A stretch of DNA of 29,950 nucleotides from Oehlia diaphana (Eukaryota; Glomeromycota; Glomeromycetes; Glomerales; Glomeraceae): positions 49,397-79,346 of the forward strand of contig QZLH01000439.1 in the NCBI GenBank assembly GCA_003833135.1. Direction: 5' to 3'. A program made the position numbers and the translations under genes. The notes under the pieces are model-generated. The model was not told where the DNA came from. It did not search any database and was given only the letters and a program-made list of their open reading frames with translations. Positions 9,997 through 23,499 of this stretch are shown here, in pieces (the stretch's first letter is position 1; the number at the start of each line of letters is the position of its first letter).

Positions 9997-12900
9997 TTAT
10001 AATTTGAATTTTAATTTCTTTTCTTTATTTTGTTTTTCCTTTATTTTCTGTTAGCAGAAAATTATCAAATTAGTATCATGTAATTATAAAATAAACTAAT
10101 AAACCTAATAATATACATACCTCAATTTCTTCATTAATAAAATTATAACAACTATAAGCATGTGATACAAGTAAACAAGTTGGAAACAATTTTTCAACCA
10201 ATTCTTCCTTAATATAATTTGGCCATAAATTTAACGTAAAATCCAAAAAGTAATTAGTTAAATTTAAATTTTCAATATTAGAATCAATTGATAAAAATCT
10301 ATAAATAAACCTCCTTAAAGCAAGAGCAAATGCTTTAGCAGAAATTTTCGACTCTGATTGATTATAATAATCTATATAGTCATTAATTGATTCCTTCATC
10401 TGTTCTCCTAATGGAATTTTAAATTTATCATCAATTATTGTATTATTAAATAAATCAGCATCTTGTTGTTCGATCAATTCATATAATTCTATAATATGTT
10501 TTAGAGAAAATTCAGAAAACTCTTCACATATATCAGTTAGCATCATATTAAATCTTGATAATTTTGACCATTGCCTAATAAAATCTTCAATAAGTATTTC
10601 ATTATTGTTAATTGCTAACTCTTTTATAAAACAAAGAATTATTTCAAAAATCAAGAGCAATTCTGAAATAAAAGACTTTGAGGGTTGTAAAGCTACCAAA
10701 AATGATTTAATTTTGTCAGTTTGAATAGGCTCTTGTTGTAATACTTCTCTTACATTAAAGAAAATTCTTGGTGCATTATGAAATATTTCATATTTGAATG
10801 AAAAATCTTCAAAATAAAATCGATTATTTCCTTTTTCAAAATAAACTTTGTCAATAACTAATTCTCTCATAAGTAGCATTTCAATCTGTTGTAAATTAAA
10901 ATTAAATGATATTTCATCTTTTTGATCAAGATTTCTTAGACTATATTTTAAAATTTTTTCATCCAATTCACAATTAATAAAATTAATTTCCTTTGCTTGA
11001 GTTATCATAATTGATTTAGTGAAATAAGCTGGATTATTGCTAGGTAATAAATATTCTAGGAATTTAAGACCTTTACATTGATCTACTGGAATAGAAAAAA
11101 CATTATCCAAAAATTCATTATGCATTTTAATCAAAAATTCTAAAATTGCACATAAATAAACTCCTTCATCTTTTTGTTCAATTAAACCATAAATAACAGA
11201 ACATTTGAGATTCATAAATGGTTTGTTAGACAATTCTTTAGATCGATATTGATCAATATAATCAATTACAGAATTCCAACTTAATGCAAATCCTTCAAAT
11301 AAAGATTTCAAATAATCTCCATTTACAGTATTATCTTTAGATTCTTCTTCAATAAATTCATGAAATGTCATCATCTGAGCTGATTTTCTAGATTTACGAT
11401 ACTCAAGTTTTGAGTTTAAAATTTTTACAAACTTAACAATTGGATAAAGATACTTAACTAATTTTAATCTTTCATAATATTTAATATATACCAGCAGAAA
11501 TGGATAGTTAATACAATTATCTAAATTATTATTGTAAAAAGTGTGGAAATCTTCAAAATTCACTTGTCTAATCAATCTCCAAAATTTTGAATAAAAAGGT
11601 ATTTTTTCGTTAGAATCATTTTCAATCCATGGAAATTCATTTGAAATTAATTTAAATTGATTTGTGTTTACTGAAAATCCTTTTTGTATAAATGAAAAAT
11701 ACGATTTGAACGATTGAACTAATGGATGATTAATTTTCACATATTTATTAACCATTTTGATTGATGATTCAGGTAATGAACTTTCATCTTGCATATAGTC
11801 CTTCCAGAATTTAACTGTAAATTCCTTTAAAAATGCAATTACTGTTATATGTTGTAAAGCTGAATTTTCTGTAGTATCTTCAATAAAATTGGGGAAATAA
11901 GAAATTAATTTTTTCAATTCAAATTTACCGAAAATTGCTTGAATTATTTCACAGCAGAGTTCTCCTATATTTGTATTCATGTTATTCAAACAATTATTAA
12001 TAACATTTAATCTAATTGAATGTTGTAATACTTGTTTGGAACTATTAATCAGCGAAAAAAATATTCCATCATTTTGTTGAATTTCATCAATAAATATTTT
12101 TTCAATAATTTCATTAGTTAAATTAAAAGATTTTTGTAAAAATAAATTTCTGTAAAGAGTTAACCGAACTTCAGATTCAAGTGGAATAATTTCTAAACAT
12201 TTCATAATAAAAGATCTTATATTAGTTACTGTTAAATCATTATTATTATTATCTAGAATGTATAATACTAATTCAATTATTTCTATAGTAATGAATTCTT
12301 GTCTTCTAGCTCTTCCTAAATTAATCATTTCTTTTATTTTTTCCAGAGGAATTAATTTGATTTTTAACAGTTCATTACATATCTGTAACAAAGGAAGATT
12401 TGTAAGTTTTTTTGTATCATTCATCCTATTAACTAAAGATAAAACAATATCCATTTCTTTTTCACATTCCTCATTATAATAAATTTTTTGTAAAATAAAA
12501 TTAATTGCCTCATTAAAAAGGAGTTGATCAAGATTACCATAAATGATAAAATCTTTTTGAGCTTTTTCAAAAGTAGTTGGAAACATTTCAATTAACTGTA
12601 ACTGAATTAAAATACTTTCTGCATGATTCCACCAATAAATATGAAGAAGGAATGGACTAGAAACTATTTTATCTCCGATTATATGTTTAATAATAAAATC
12701 CAATTCTTTCACATGATTTAATTTTTTAATTCTATGAGATAGTATTCTAATAAAATCATTATAATATAATTCTGAATATTTTTGTAATATTCTAAAATTT
12801 GATTTAGTAGATAACAACTTATTCTTAAAATTTTCAATATGATTTTCAATCAAATCAATATATAATTCATTAGATTTCTTATCAATATTATTTAAATCTT

Positions 12901-15900
12901 GTTTTAAAATATCTAATTCTTCATCATAATATAACTTGTAGGAATTAATTTGATTAAAAAAATAATATGAAAAAGGAAATTTAAGTTCATCAATTACATA
13001 ATATGACATTATATATTTAGAAGTTTTTGGCTCGGGTAAATTATTAATATTAATAATTGTATTATCCATAAAACATCGTTTCCATAAGCCTGATAGTTCT
13101 GCTTTTATTTCATCATCATTAATTTTTTCGAAAGTAAAATAAGTTTTTGTTACTAATAATTTTTCAAGTGAATATAGGATTTTTGCTATGGTATGTTTAA
13201 CGATCATTTTCACATAGTTTTGTAAAGCTAGTAAAAGACTTGTAAATTGGCTTAAATAATCTTGATTTTTAGCTACTTCAAACTGCCAATTATTACAATT
13301 TTCAAAAATCCATTTATAAACTTTTTCCTTTATACATTGGATGAAATGTGCATTGTCCAAAATTTCTTTATTTAACGTTCTGCAGAAATAAATAAATTAA
13401 TATTTTTTTTTTAATATAAATAAATTACTTTAATAAAAATCAACATACCTAATATAATCATTAATACATGATTCATTGGAAATTTGATATCCTATACAAG
13501 ATAAGCACCATAATAATTCATCCTCCAAAATTTTTTCAAATGGTGTACTAGAACAAATTATTTTATTAAAAAGATCCGAATTTACTATATCATATAAAGA
13601 TTTATTCAAAAGTTGATTTAATGAAATATTTTGTTGTTCTAAAGATTCGATTGTAATTTGTTTCCATTCATGAATAAAATTAGACAGTATTAAATTTTGA
13701 TCACAACCTCGTTGAATGTGATTTATTATACATACATATTTTATGGGCATGTTTGCTTCAATTTGTTCTTTTTTATCTAAATTTTCATTTTGAAATTGTT
13801 CAATGATAAATTTAGCCAAATTAATACATTCAATACTAACAAATTTATCACATTGGAGGATTAATATTTGATCATTGGATTTCAGATAAAATTTTTTCAC
13901 TAAATTTGTAAGCTGAGCTTCGCTTTTAAGATTTGATAATTTATAAGCTTGACATGTTGTAAGATTATTTAAACAAGATTTAATATCTGTATTAATATGA
14001 GAGAAAGTATTGATAATCATTAAACTTTCTTTAGAATATTCCAATGAATCCTCTTGATCGAATAAACTTTCAAAATAATCATATATACTTTCATGATGTT
14101 GAATATAATAAATACACTTCAATTGATCAATTTCACTTGGATTTAAAATAAGTCGTTCAGCTCTTACGATTCCATCTGATGTTGCCAATGTAATTAATCT
14201 TTTTTTGCAGTTTTCGAGAATCTCATTATCATCAGTATAGGCATAATTATTCGTAATATCTAATACTAAACTCTGTAACGTTTCATCACTATCAAATCCT
14301 ATAAAAAGATCTTTTTGTATAAATTTATATGAACCATCTTCAAAAGTGGAAATTCTTTCTGCCCAATCATTTAGCTGTTGAACAAAAGATTGTTGTTTCT
14401 CATTAAGAAGATCACCAATAGATAATTTTTGTTTTTCAAAACGATTAAGAAAAGATGGATCAGCTGAGCATAAATTCTTTTCGTCTAGAACTACGATACA
14501 TTCACATTTTAATGAAATATGACTGCATGAAATATATATGTAAAAAAAAATAATTAGTTTAGCAAAGAGAATAATCTTTCATTAAATATAATAACTTACT
14601 ACGCGAAATTAGAGTTTTCTTCATATACTTTTTGTTCGGTATTTTCCACAATACTATTTTGATTCCATAAGTTATATAATTTACCATAAATCTTCTCTAA
14701 ATTTGTAAGAATCAATGGTTTGCCTGTACTGATACATGTCTAGAAATAAAAATTATTTAATGGTTACACTAAATAAACTATTACTAATAAAAAGAAATAA
14801 AAAACATTAAAAAAATTAATTATTTACCATAATTTTACTTAATACTTTAGAAGAATAATCGTCTTGGTCATCAGGAAAATAAGAACCTAAAATTACAATA
14901 GGATCTATATTTCTTCTTTTTAATTGATCGGTTAATAAATTTAGAATTGTTCCACTTTTACCGATGACCATTAAATTACGTGCGTTAGAATCATTTAAAT
15001 TCGATTCAATTAATTGTGTAATTGGTAACTGCCACGAACTATTATTGGTAAACGCTTTGATAAAATTTCCAAAGTATTTTTCCCATAATATGTATAATTT
15101 GACATTATTTTCAATTCCTCCAAAATTACGGGCCAACGCTATTTGAATATTTTCTGCTGGTGTCAATGAAAGCATTTTTAGCGATGCATAATAATCTCGA
15201 AGGCCATAAAAATTAGATAAGGTTTGATTATGTTGTTTATATTCCAAGTATGCTTCAGCTAAAGATTTTGTAGCTTCTGCTTCATTGAATTTAATAAACT
15301 TAGTGTTTATATTAACAAAGTCATTTAAATCAAATTTTGGCCTATAAAATAATAATAATTAAATTAATATATTTTATATATACAGTATAAAATAAAATTC
15401 CTTTAATAAATACCTTTGTACAAGTATTGCTCTACTACTCTTACTGATATCCAAATGCCAATTGGATAATCCAACAAACGATACAGTTGGTCCGGCTGCC
15501 GGATAAATTGGTTCAAGCAAAGTATGAAGTAACTTTAATGGATTCGAAGAATTTGACACTGCAAATCCAACTGGCAAAAAAAATTAATAAATATTACAAT
15601 ATTAATTAAATAAATTTAATAAATTTAATTGTATAAATATCTACCATGATCGAGCAAGGCTACGTTAATAACATCAGAACTTGTTTCCTGATATTTATTA
15701 GCTTTTTCAAATATCTTAGTAATTCCATCTGAAGTGGAACTCGAAGAACATAAATATGGAACAATATGAACCTATTCATAAATGCAATAAATTATTTATT
15801 ATCATAAAAATGACCTTAAACTTTATAAATACCTTTGGCAAAGATTTAAAGTAATCATCATCTGATTCTGATCCACGTAAATTCGAACTTATTAAATGAA

Positions 15901-18900
15901 GAGCTAAAGACTTAGAGGACCTTATTATTTAAATTAAATTAGAATATTATTAAATCTGACGAAATTAAAAAAAATCGTGATTTGTTTTTTTTAATGCATA
16001 CCCCGTTTCTCCAATAACGAAGATAGGAATTTTAGTTAATATACAAACAGTCATAACTAAAATATTCTCCAGTAAAGCTTCATTTTTGACTATATTATTC
16101 GGAATTTGCATCCTATTAATATAATCTTCTTGTTCTTCCCGAATGATTTTAATAAAAATTTTTTCTTCCATAAAATTTTTATGAGTTTGGAATATTTGAC
16201 CTATTTCGGAACGATATTGTTTACGTAAATCGTATTCACATAATCTAGAATGATAACAAATACTAAGTGCTAAAACATAGGATCTATTTATTAAAGCGGG
16301 ATTTTCATCTGATGGGTATTTATGTTCTATTTTGTAGGCTGGGCGATTATTTAGAGAGTTATAGAAGAATTTTACTAATGTTATAACTCGTTTCACATCA
16401 CGCAAACTAACACTATACGGTTCTTCAACTTTTCGTATGAAGTTTTGAGAAGCGAATATTAATTCGACAAGTACAGGTTGTGCCAATTCATTTAACTCAT
16501 TTTTAACCATAATTTGAATATATTTATATTCGTCTTTTGGTTTCAAGACATCATAATTCCATATATAGTCTGAGATTTGTTCGGGAAGTGGTTTGACTTG
16601 ATAAATAAGATCTCCTCTTTCTTTGTATTTTTTAACGTTTTTTACACGGCCATCTTCATTTTGAACGCGAGAACGGTATGGATTACAAGTAGCAAATAAT
16701 CGAATATTTGAACTTATAGGTTTACCCTGGAACATTCTATTAGATATTAATTCTGCAAGTAAACCTAGGTGATTACATGTGTTAAATTCATCGAATAATA
16801 ACCAAATTTCTTCTTTTTCTGACTTAATTAAAGCTTCTAACATAAATTTCATTATAGTTTCTTCTTCAATTCCATCATAAAGATTAAGAGATTGGTATTG
16901 AACTTTTATCATCAGAGCCAAATGTGCAATCAAACTTGTCTAAATTAAACAGAAATAAGCATGATAGTTTAATAAATTAATAAATTATAAAAAATTAATA
17001 ATTATAAGAATTAATATCTACCTTTCCACATCCCGCTTCACCACAAATAACAACTGGAATGTTCGCATTTACTCTTAAGAGTATTAGCGCCATCTTTATC
17101 AAATTATCACTTGATAAGACGTATTCTGATTTTTGTGTTGAATTCTTACAAGTGATTCCTTCTAATCTCGTTAAGAATTCATTTGTAAACATCGTATTAT
17201 AATCATCCATCGCCCCACTAATTGCTCGAATATTTAATAATAGTTTAATACTATCAGGAATTTTATCCTTATCTTGATATAGGATAGTGAAGGAATTTGA
17301 TTCCAGAGGATTAAAAAACATTATATTAATATTACTTAAATTATTGCATTGAGAAATTATATCAAAGTGGACGCTTTTGTCATCTATTATAGATATCGGT
17401 TGATCTGCCTTGAATTTAGTTGCAAAATCTTTTGAAACTTGAATTAATGATTTAACTATAATTGACCTAACATTTGATTCTTCTCCTAAATTATTTATTG
17501 TAAAATAATAATTTGATGATAATCTAATTAGTTGATCGGCTAGAACATTAATAAATATTTCAATATTCCTAAATGATGAAATAATTTCACCATTAAAAAA
17601 ATATCTAATAATTAGATTTTGACAAAGTTCTGTTGATATAGGGTATTTGATAACATCTGATGTATTAAATAAAATTTCTTTTTTATCAATTTTTCTATAA
17701 TCATATAATTTCAAATAATGACATACAATTTGAAGTGGACTAAATATTTCCTGCGAGGCTTTAAAATTTTCAATATTCCAAGGTAAATGTTTGAAAGGTA
17801 AGAATCTCAACATAGGAAGACAATCATGTTTTACAGATGATGCTATTTCAATATAAATGAAAGTTTGTGGAATAGAAACGATCAACTCTTTGTATGAGAC
17901 AATCTTAAAAGTTAATAACTCAAATAAGAATAGATTCACACTTTCTGGATAATCAATTGGTAATATAGTGATATGAAGACTTTCTATTTCTTTGAGCTTG
18001 CATTCTTTAAGCTTATTCATAAGATAATCAAAACTCATATCATCACTAATTAAGAAGCTGTGCGGAATTTTTTGTTTAGAGAAACTAGATTCTTTAATCC
18101 ATTCAGTTTTTCCTTGACCAGATAAATCTGAAGTAACACATAATACATTTGGACATAAATCTTGATAAATTTCTTGCATCGTTTCGGTATTCAAGCCACT
18201 GATCTCTCGAACATTTAAGATATGCTGATCTAAAATATATTGAGAAATTTCTAATTCCCTATGGCACAGAAGTACTAATAGATAATTTTTGTTCTTTTTC
18301 AATTGTATTTCTTTAATATGGTTTACTAAGCTATATTGTAATTCAAAGTTTAATAATTCTAAATTTACAATACAGAATAAATTATTATCATATCCATTAT
18401 CTGAAGCAAAAAAGCATCTTTTAATAAAGATTGTAAGTTCTTCCATCGTAGTTGATGATGTACATAATAAAAGTTGCCATGATTCTGGATAATATCCATT
18501 ATTAACGTATAGTGACATTATTATATTTGGAACTAACAATTTGTTATCATAAGCGACAACAAATGATCCATCACTTATAAAATCATCATCAGTAATTACT
18601 TGTTGCTGAATTATTTTTATCTTACGCCTTTGTTTTGGATTTCTAAATATATTTTCTAATTTGGTACCAATTTTACTAAAATAATCGTAAGAATCACACG
18701 ATATTTCTTCGATTTTCCTATGAGATGGTAATTGAGCATTGCTGTTTACAAATTTAATAAGCGTCTTACATACATCTTTATTCTTTTCATCAACGACTTC
18801 TGATGTAAAATAGTTATAGAATGCAAAAATATGATGAGCAGTGAAGAATGTTAAGTGATAACAATTTTCTTGGACTTGATTCTTTATATTATCCCTATAT

Positions 18901-21900
18901 AAAATTCACAGATATTAATCGCTTATTGAAGTTAAGTGTAATTAAAAATTATAAACAAAATTGATTTATTAACATATTTACCATTTTTCCAAATCATCAT
19001 TTAATGATATAAGAAATTCTTTCAAATTTTCTATTCCTTTTATTTTTTTTTCGAACTTTTGATAATCAAAATGGCCTCTTTGCATCAATTTAGTCAAAAT
19101 ATTTACTATTTTTTGAGTGTTATCAACAAACTCAACGAAATCATTTATAAAATCCGCGGTAATTAAGAAAGCTTTCTTGTATAAGTCAAGAACATCGTTA
19201 AGATTGTATATATATGAAGCATATTTTAGTGTAACCATACACTCATCCTTTTCCTCATCACATACAAAAATATATGTTCCATTATCAATAGCATTCTTAA
19301 TTTTTTCCTTTGTATCCTGCTCATGATTTATAATCTTATAACACAGGTCTTGTAATACCATATTGTTACTATTACAAAATATAATATTGTCCGATAATGC
19401 AAAATTCTTTTCGATAATAGTCGATAATTCTTTCATAAAATCATCAGCATTCATAACATCATGCTTATTTATAAGTGGATATAAAGCTTGTTTAACTTGA
19501 ATAAATGGTAAAGCTGTTATATATTGATCTGATACTCCATTCGACAAGTCATCATCATTGGCGTAATACAAATTTTCAATATTATGTTTAGAAATCCTTC
19601 TTATTAAATCTTCAGTATTCGATAATTGTTTTATTAACTTCCAATAATCTTCATTATCGGAAAAATTCTCCTCAAGATTCTTAATTAAGGGAATTACTTG
19701 ATTAAGCATTAAGGAAACATCCTTTATGATATAAATATATTTTAATAATTGATCACTTTCGTTACATTCTATTTGAAAAATCTTCAATAGTTTTTCTAAA
19801 TACCCAAGTCTTTCCGCCCATTGAGAAAATTTCAATAAACATTCAAGAGTTTGTATTAACCTTTGATTTCTTTTACAAGAGCCAAGTTCTTCAAATTCCG
19901 CATTAATATTTTTAACGTTCTTCCAAAATAATAATGCTTCTGAACAGCTAATTTTTTCCCAAGCCTCGTATTTTTTACACATGCTACCATAATTTTTGAA
20001 AATGGCTGGTAACAATTTTTGTATGTATTTTACTGTCGTTGCGTCAGAATCTTTTTGAAAATAGACTTCAAAGATATTCCGAAAAGTTTGAAATTTAATA
20101 AATTTACGATACTGTTTCGCAATGTTCAAGGTTTCTTCATGATATGCCCAATAATTTGGTAACAATACTTGATTTAATTTTACTTCATCTAAATTTTCCT
20201 TACGCTGTTGTATGTCATGAATATAATTATTTACATCTGATACCTTATGAGTTGAACCGAATTCATTATAAAACCTAAGTAGTATATCAAGCTTATTATT
20301 ATGGTCGTCATATAATTTTCTAATTTCTACAATTATCTCTCGAGAAACAACTAAAGTGGATTCTCTGTCAATAGTATTATAAAAAAACTGAAATATTTTG
20401 TCGTCGGAGTACTTTAAAAGTTGTTGTAGTAATCGCATATTAATTGTTTTCGTTAAAAGTAATCCATTAAATTTTAAATTAGGAATATGAAGGCCTTGAA
20501 CATATGAGTTTGCGAAAAGCTTTTCAACACTTCCAGTAGCATTTAAGATAAGGAACCAAAATTTACTATGTCCTATGGATTGTATAATATTTAAGTACTG
20601 TTCTGAATCACCAGATTCAAGTAATAATGATTGGTCTTGCAATCTAGTAATAATATAGTTTACAATATCCTCGCACATTCTAAGTATTAAATATTTTATA
20701 TTTTATTAATTTCTTATTCGTTAAAATTGAAATACAGAAAACTATAATAATGAAAAGATATACTACTTACGTATTTGGAATCACTAATGATGATTTACTT
20801 TCGCAAAAGCAGATCATTAATATTTTATTTATCAATTGATCGTCAATTTGCTGAATTGTTTTACTCAATTTTTCTTTAATAATATTTGAATATAATTCTT
20901 TTACTTCTTGTGTTTCTATTTGGGATACAAATTTTATTGCATTAATTATTTGAAATTCTGAATATGTCTCCATTTTCTCCGCGACAATATTTATTAGATT
21001 CTTCCAGATATTTTTCCGGCATCCAAGTAAAGGATAAATAGAATTTAATTTTCGAAATATTTCAAATATTTCATTTAAATTATCGCAATCCCTACTTAAA
21101 ATTGTTACGAACCAATTTTTAGAAATATTTGGTATATTTTTTCCTTTAGAATCTGAGAATCCTCGATTGAACCAATAATCCAAAAGTAATGGAAATATGG
21201 TTAATAACTCCAAACTATGAGACTGAGACAGAAGTTCTAATGAGATTATGACATCATCACTACTCCAGTTAAGACTATCATCTTGAAGTAGGTTTAGGAT
21301 ACCATAAGCATTTAAACGTGACCATACTCTCATTGGATCTTTAAGTAAGGATAAAGCTTGGTTTCGAACTGCTACAGAAACACTCCCTCTAAATTCTTGA
21401 AGTTCTTGAGAACGACTCGTCAATACATTTACATCATCCTTAGAAATAAGTTCTTGAATTCGTTCAATGAAGCATTGTAAGATTCGGTTATCAAGCTGTT
21501 TGCTTATAATAAGAGGATTATTCCATGCCTCAACAAGCGATTCTATATCTTTGCATAATTTTACCAACCATTTTGCAATTTTTACTGTATTTTCATATCC
21601 AATATCTTTAATACAAGGCTCCATTTTTTTCATCTCTTCTGAAAATCTTTTAAAGTCTGAACAAGTATAATTAAGATCTTCTAAAATTCTTAAGAACACG
21701 TATGTTGGATCAATTTCTTTTGCAATTTTAAAAATCAAGAGCCAACCAAATTTATATTGAAAAGCATTGTGTTGGGCTAATCGTAAAATAGCTTTAAACA
21801 TAAATTTGTTGACATTTAAAGGTAGAATATTTTTTTGAAAATCCGTAAGTACATCAATTAGTATTTCTGACTTAAAATCTTCTGTTAATATAAAAGAATC

Positions 21901-22530
21901 TTGTCTTGAAATGTGATATCCTAAAAGAAGACATAAGAACAGCTTTTGCTCTCTTTTTGAATTTTCATTAATATTATTAATTATATATTCGTAATCAGAA
22001 AATTTGATTGTGAGATCCGTATGAAGGGTTAATAATGATTGATATTCTAAAACGCTTTCTTTCAGATTGTCAGATGTGACATTATTATAAATATAATCTA
22101 CAAAAGCGTAATCGGGTATATCTCCACCAATTTGATATTGTTCTAATTCAGGACAATTTCCATTGATCCATTTATCAAACTGGTGCTTCAAATTTAAATT
22201 TAATAAACGTTTACCCGAATCTGGTAAACTTTCATCTGAACTATTTTGTCCTTCATAAATTATTTTTTTGGGTCTACGAAAAATTGCAGCAGGAATATAA
22301 ATAGCATAATTATATTGAATTTTCAACTTTGTTGAGAATGTTATCTTAATATCCTTAGATCTCCAGTAAGTAGGGTTATTATTAGAAGGTTTATAAAGTT
22401 TTACGGTATTATGTTCCCAATCTCCTAACTCGCTACCATCGCCAATAACAACTGGATATCCACCGAGATTTTCTATGCCAGTTGGCATATGAACATGAAA
22501 AACAATAGTTATATCTTTCATATCCTCCAT
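9997..22530 (-). CDS. RNF213-like giant AAA+ protein, 12 exons, 3892 residues, lacking RING and RZ fingers
   Basis: Exons: 22530-20771, 20679-18982, 18894-17022, 16939-16002, 15920-15833, 15771-15645, 15570-15414, 15341-14828, 14739-14600, 14522-13449, 13379-10121, 10047-9997; all introns GT-AG and every junction keeps frame. Family signs: CBM20 at residues 1-100; LLLCTSSTTMEEL...IKRCFF (about 1295-1313), matching the RNF213 block LLCTPATTFEEV...RRC; AAA2 P-loop GQGKT (K1415); AAA3 GEAGCGKT and WLLFDEFN with CNPYR; AAA4 GETGSSKS, VALLDHVG, VGLSNWHLD and AILVQR; NFYGLRDYY; LATSDGIVRA. RNF213 proteins are dynein-like AAA+ ubiquitin ligases; human RNF213 is about 5200 residues. Here the C-terminal helical shell (exon 11) has no CxxC pair, so the RING and RZ zinc fingers are missing. 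The protein ends in a Lys-rich tail (KIKEKQNKEKK). It probably works as a cytosolic ATPase/scaffold rather than a ligase; that is inference. Confidence 0.88.
15461..16012 (-). other. AAA4 nucleotide site of the RNF213-like protein, Walker B Glu replaced by His
   Basis: Walker A GETGSSKS (residues 2087-2094) is complete, interrupted by intron 4 (16001-15921). The Walker B strand reads VALLDHVGFA where the family has VVLDEVGLA, so Asp2160 remains but the catalytic glutamate is His2161. The codon is CAT and lies two bases before the end of exon 6, well supported by the following in-frame exon VGFAVSNSS...LLHTLLEP. The sensor strand FVGLSNWHLD keeps its Asn. The site should bind ATP but hydrolyse it poorly. 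Confidence 0.75.
16682..17042 (-). other. AAA3 nucleotide site of the RNF213-like protein (intact)
   Basis: Walker A GEAGCGKT (residues 1771-1778) is split by intron 3 (17021-16940) exactly between Lys1777 and Thr1778. Walker B WLLFDEFN has Asp1827 and Glu1828. The sensor-1 strand LFATCNPYR has Asn1863. All catalytic residues expected for ATP hydrolysis are present, so AAA3 is the likely active motor. Confidence 0.85.
22231..22530 (-). other. CBM20 glycan-binding domain of the RNF213-like protein (residues 1-100)
   Basis: The domain opens with ITIVFHVHMPTG, has the CBM20 signature VVIGDGSELGDWE, an aromatic PTYWRSKDI, and IQYNYAIY in place of the usual FEYKF/Y strand. CBM20 domains bind starch or glycogen, and vertebrate RNF213 carries one near its N-terminus. 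Here it sits at the very start, so the N-terminal arm of the animal protein is absent. Confidence 0.75.
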
Positions 22531-22540
22531 TTTTTTTTAA

Positions 22541-22577
<37 letters not shown>

Positions 22578-23499
22578 GGAACCAAAACTTTAAATAAATT
22601 CGTCAAACATTACGTTACTAAAAACGGTTTTCAGTTTGTGGCGCAGTGTTTATTTCATACCCTTTTTTAGTTAGAACTAGCAAAGTATTCAATTTCCATT
22701 TCAGGTAAATTATTGCATCAACAAGAAAAAAAAAAAAAAATTTCTTTCAAGAATGTATTTTGTGAAAATAACTAGAGATATCATAAGTTCAAATATTTAA
22801 CGAACTGTCTAAAATTTTATTGTTTGGTAAAGGTTAGTTTAGTACTTACATAATGTTACAACGTACATTTTTCTTTCAGAAGCAAGGTTACGAAAACGAT
22901 TATGTTTAATTACAAATTAACGGCGCTAATTAGGTTTATTCATTCTCCTTTGAAGCACATAATGTCTTGTATTAAGTCTGAAGAAAGGTAGAAATCGAAA
23001 TTCATATTTCCTATTTCCTATGTCATTTAATGTAAAAGTTTAAATCGAAACTTTATTTATTCTTCTTTTTTAATGGTAAGTTTCGAAGTTGAAAATTCAA
23101 CACCATTATTTTTTTTTTTGGAACGTTTACCAAACGTTTCCTTTTACTTTCTTTAAAAAATACAAAAAAGCATTTAATTTCTTTTTATTTTATAGGAATT
23201 CCGACCATATTTCAAAATACCAGACCCTTACGCTTGTGATTCTTTCAGCCGAATTAAATACCGTGAGTATATATTAACTAAATAATCCTCTAATATAATA
23301 GTTTCTATGACCAGAAGAACTTTAGAGTTTACTAGTGAATTAGAGTTAGAAAAATCAAAGCAATATAACCTTTTTCTCTTCATCAACACAGAACTTTGAT
23401 CAAGAAGCGCGCCGCTAATAACAATAACAATCTTCAAAACTTCCATCATAGTTTTCTCAAATTTCGCAATCCAAAATTGTTCGTGTGCCAAATATTGCA
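22531..23499. other. 5' flank of the RNF213-like gene
   Basis: A T24 run (22541-22564) followed by A13 (22565-22577) lies immediately upstream of the start, so the mRNA leader on the minus strand would contain a long A-rich stretch before ATGGAGGATATG. Beyond it I see no gene up to about 23500. Short frames at 23089-23277 and 23228-23491 have no recognisable content. Confidence 0.5.

Noticed and set aside
10076..10120. Unspliced end of exon 11 as the true C-terminus
   Set aside because: GAG is followed by a good GTATGT donor, and a CAG acceptor 73 bp on gives an in-frame short exon with a stop; this matches the size of the other introns. The unspliced end remains possible as an isoform.
12258..12479. 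Plus-strand ORF inside the RNF213-like gene
   Set aside because: It is antisense to exon 11, hydrophobic by reverse complement of Lys/Asn-rich coding, with no independent support. The same holds for 14964-15146, 18289-18492, 19117-19326 and 21467-21670.
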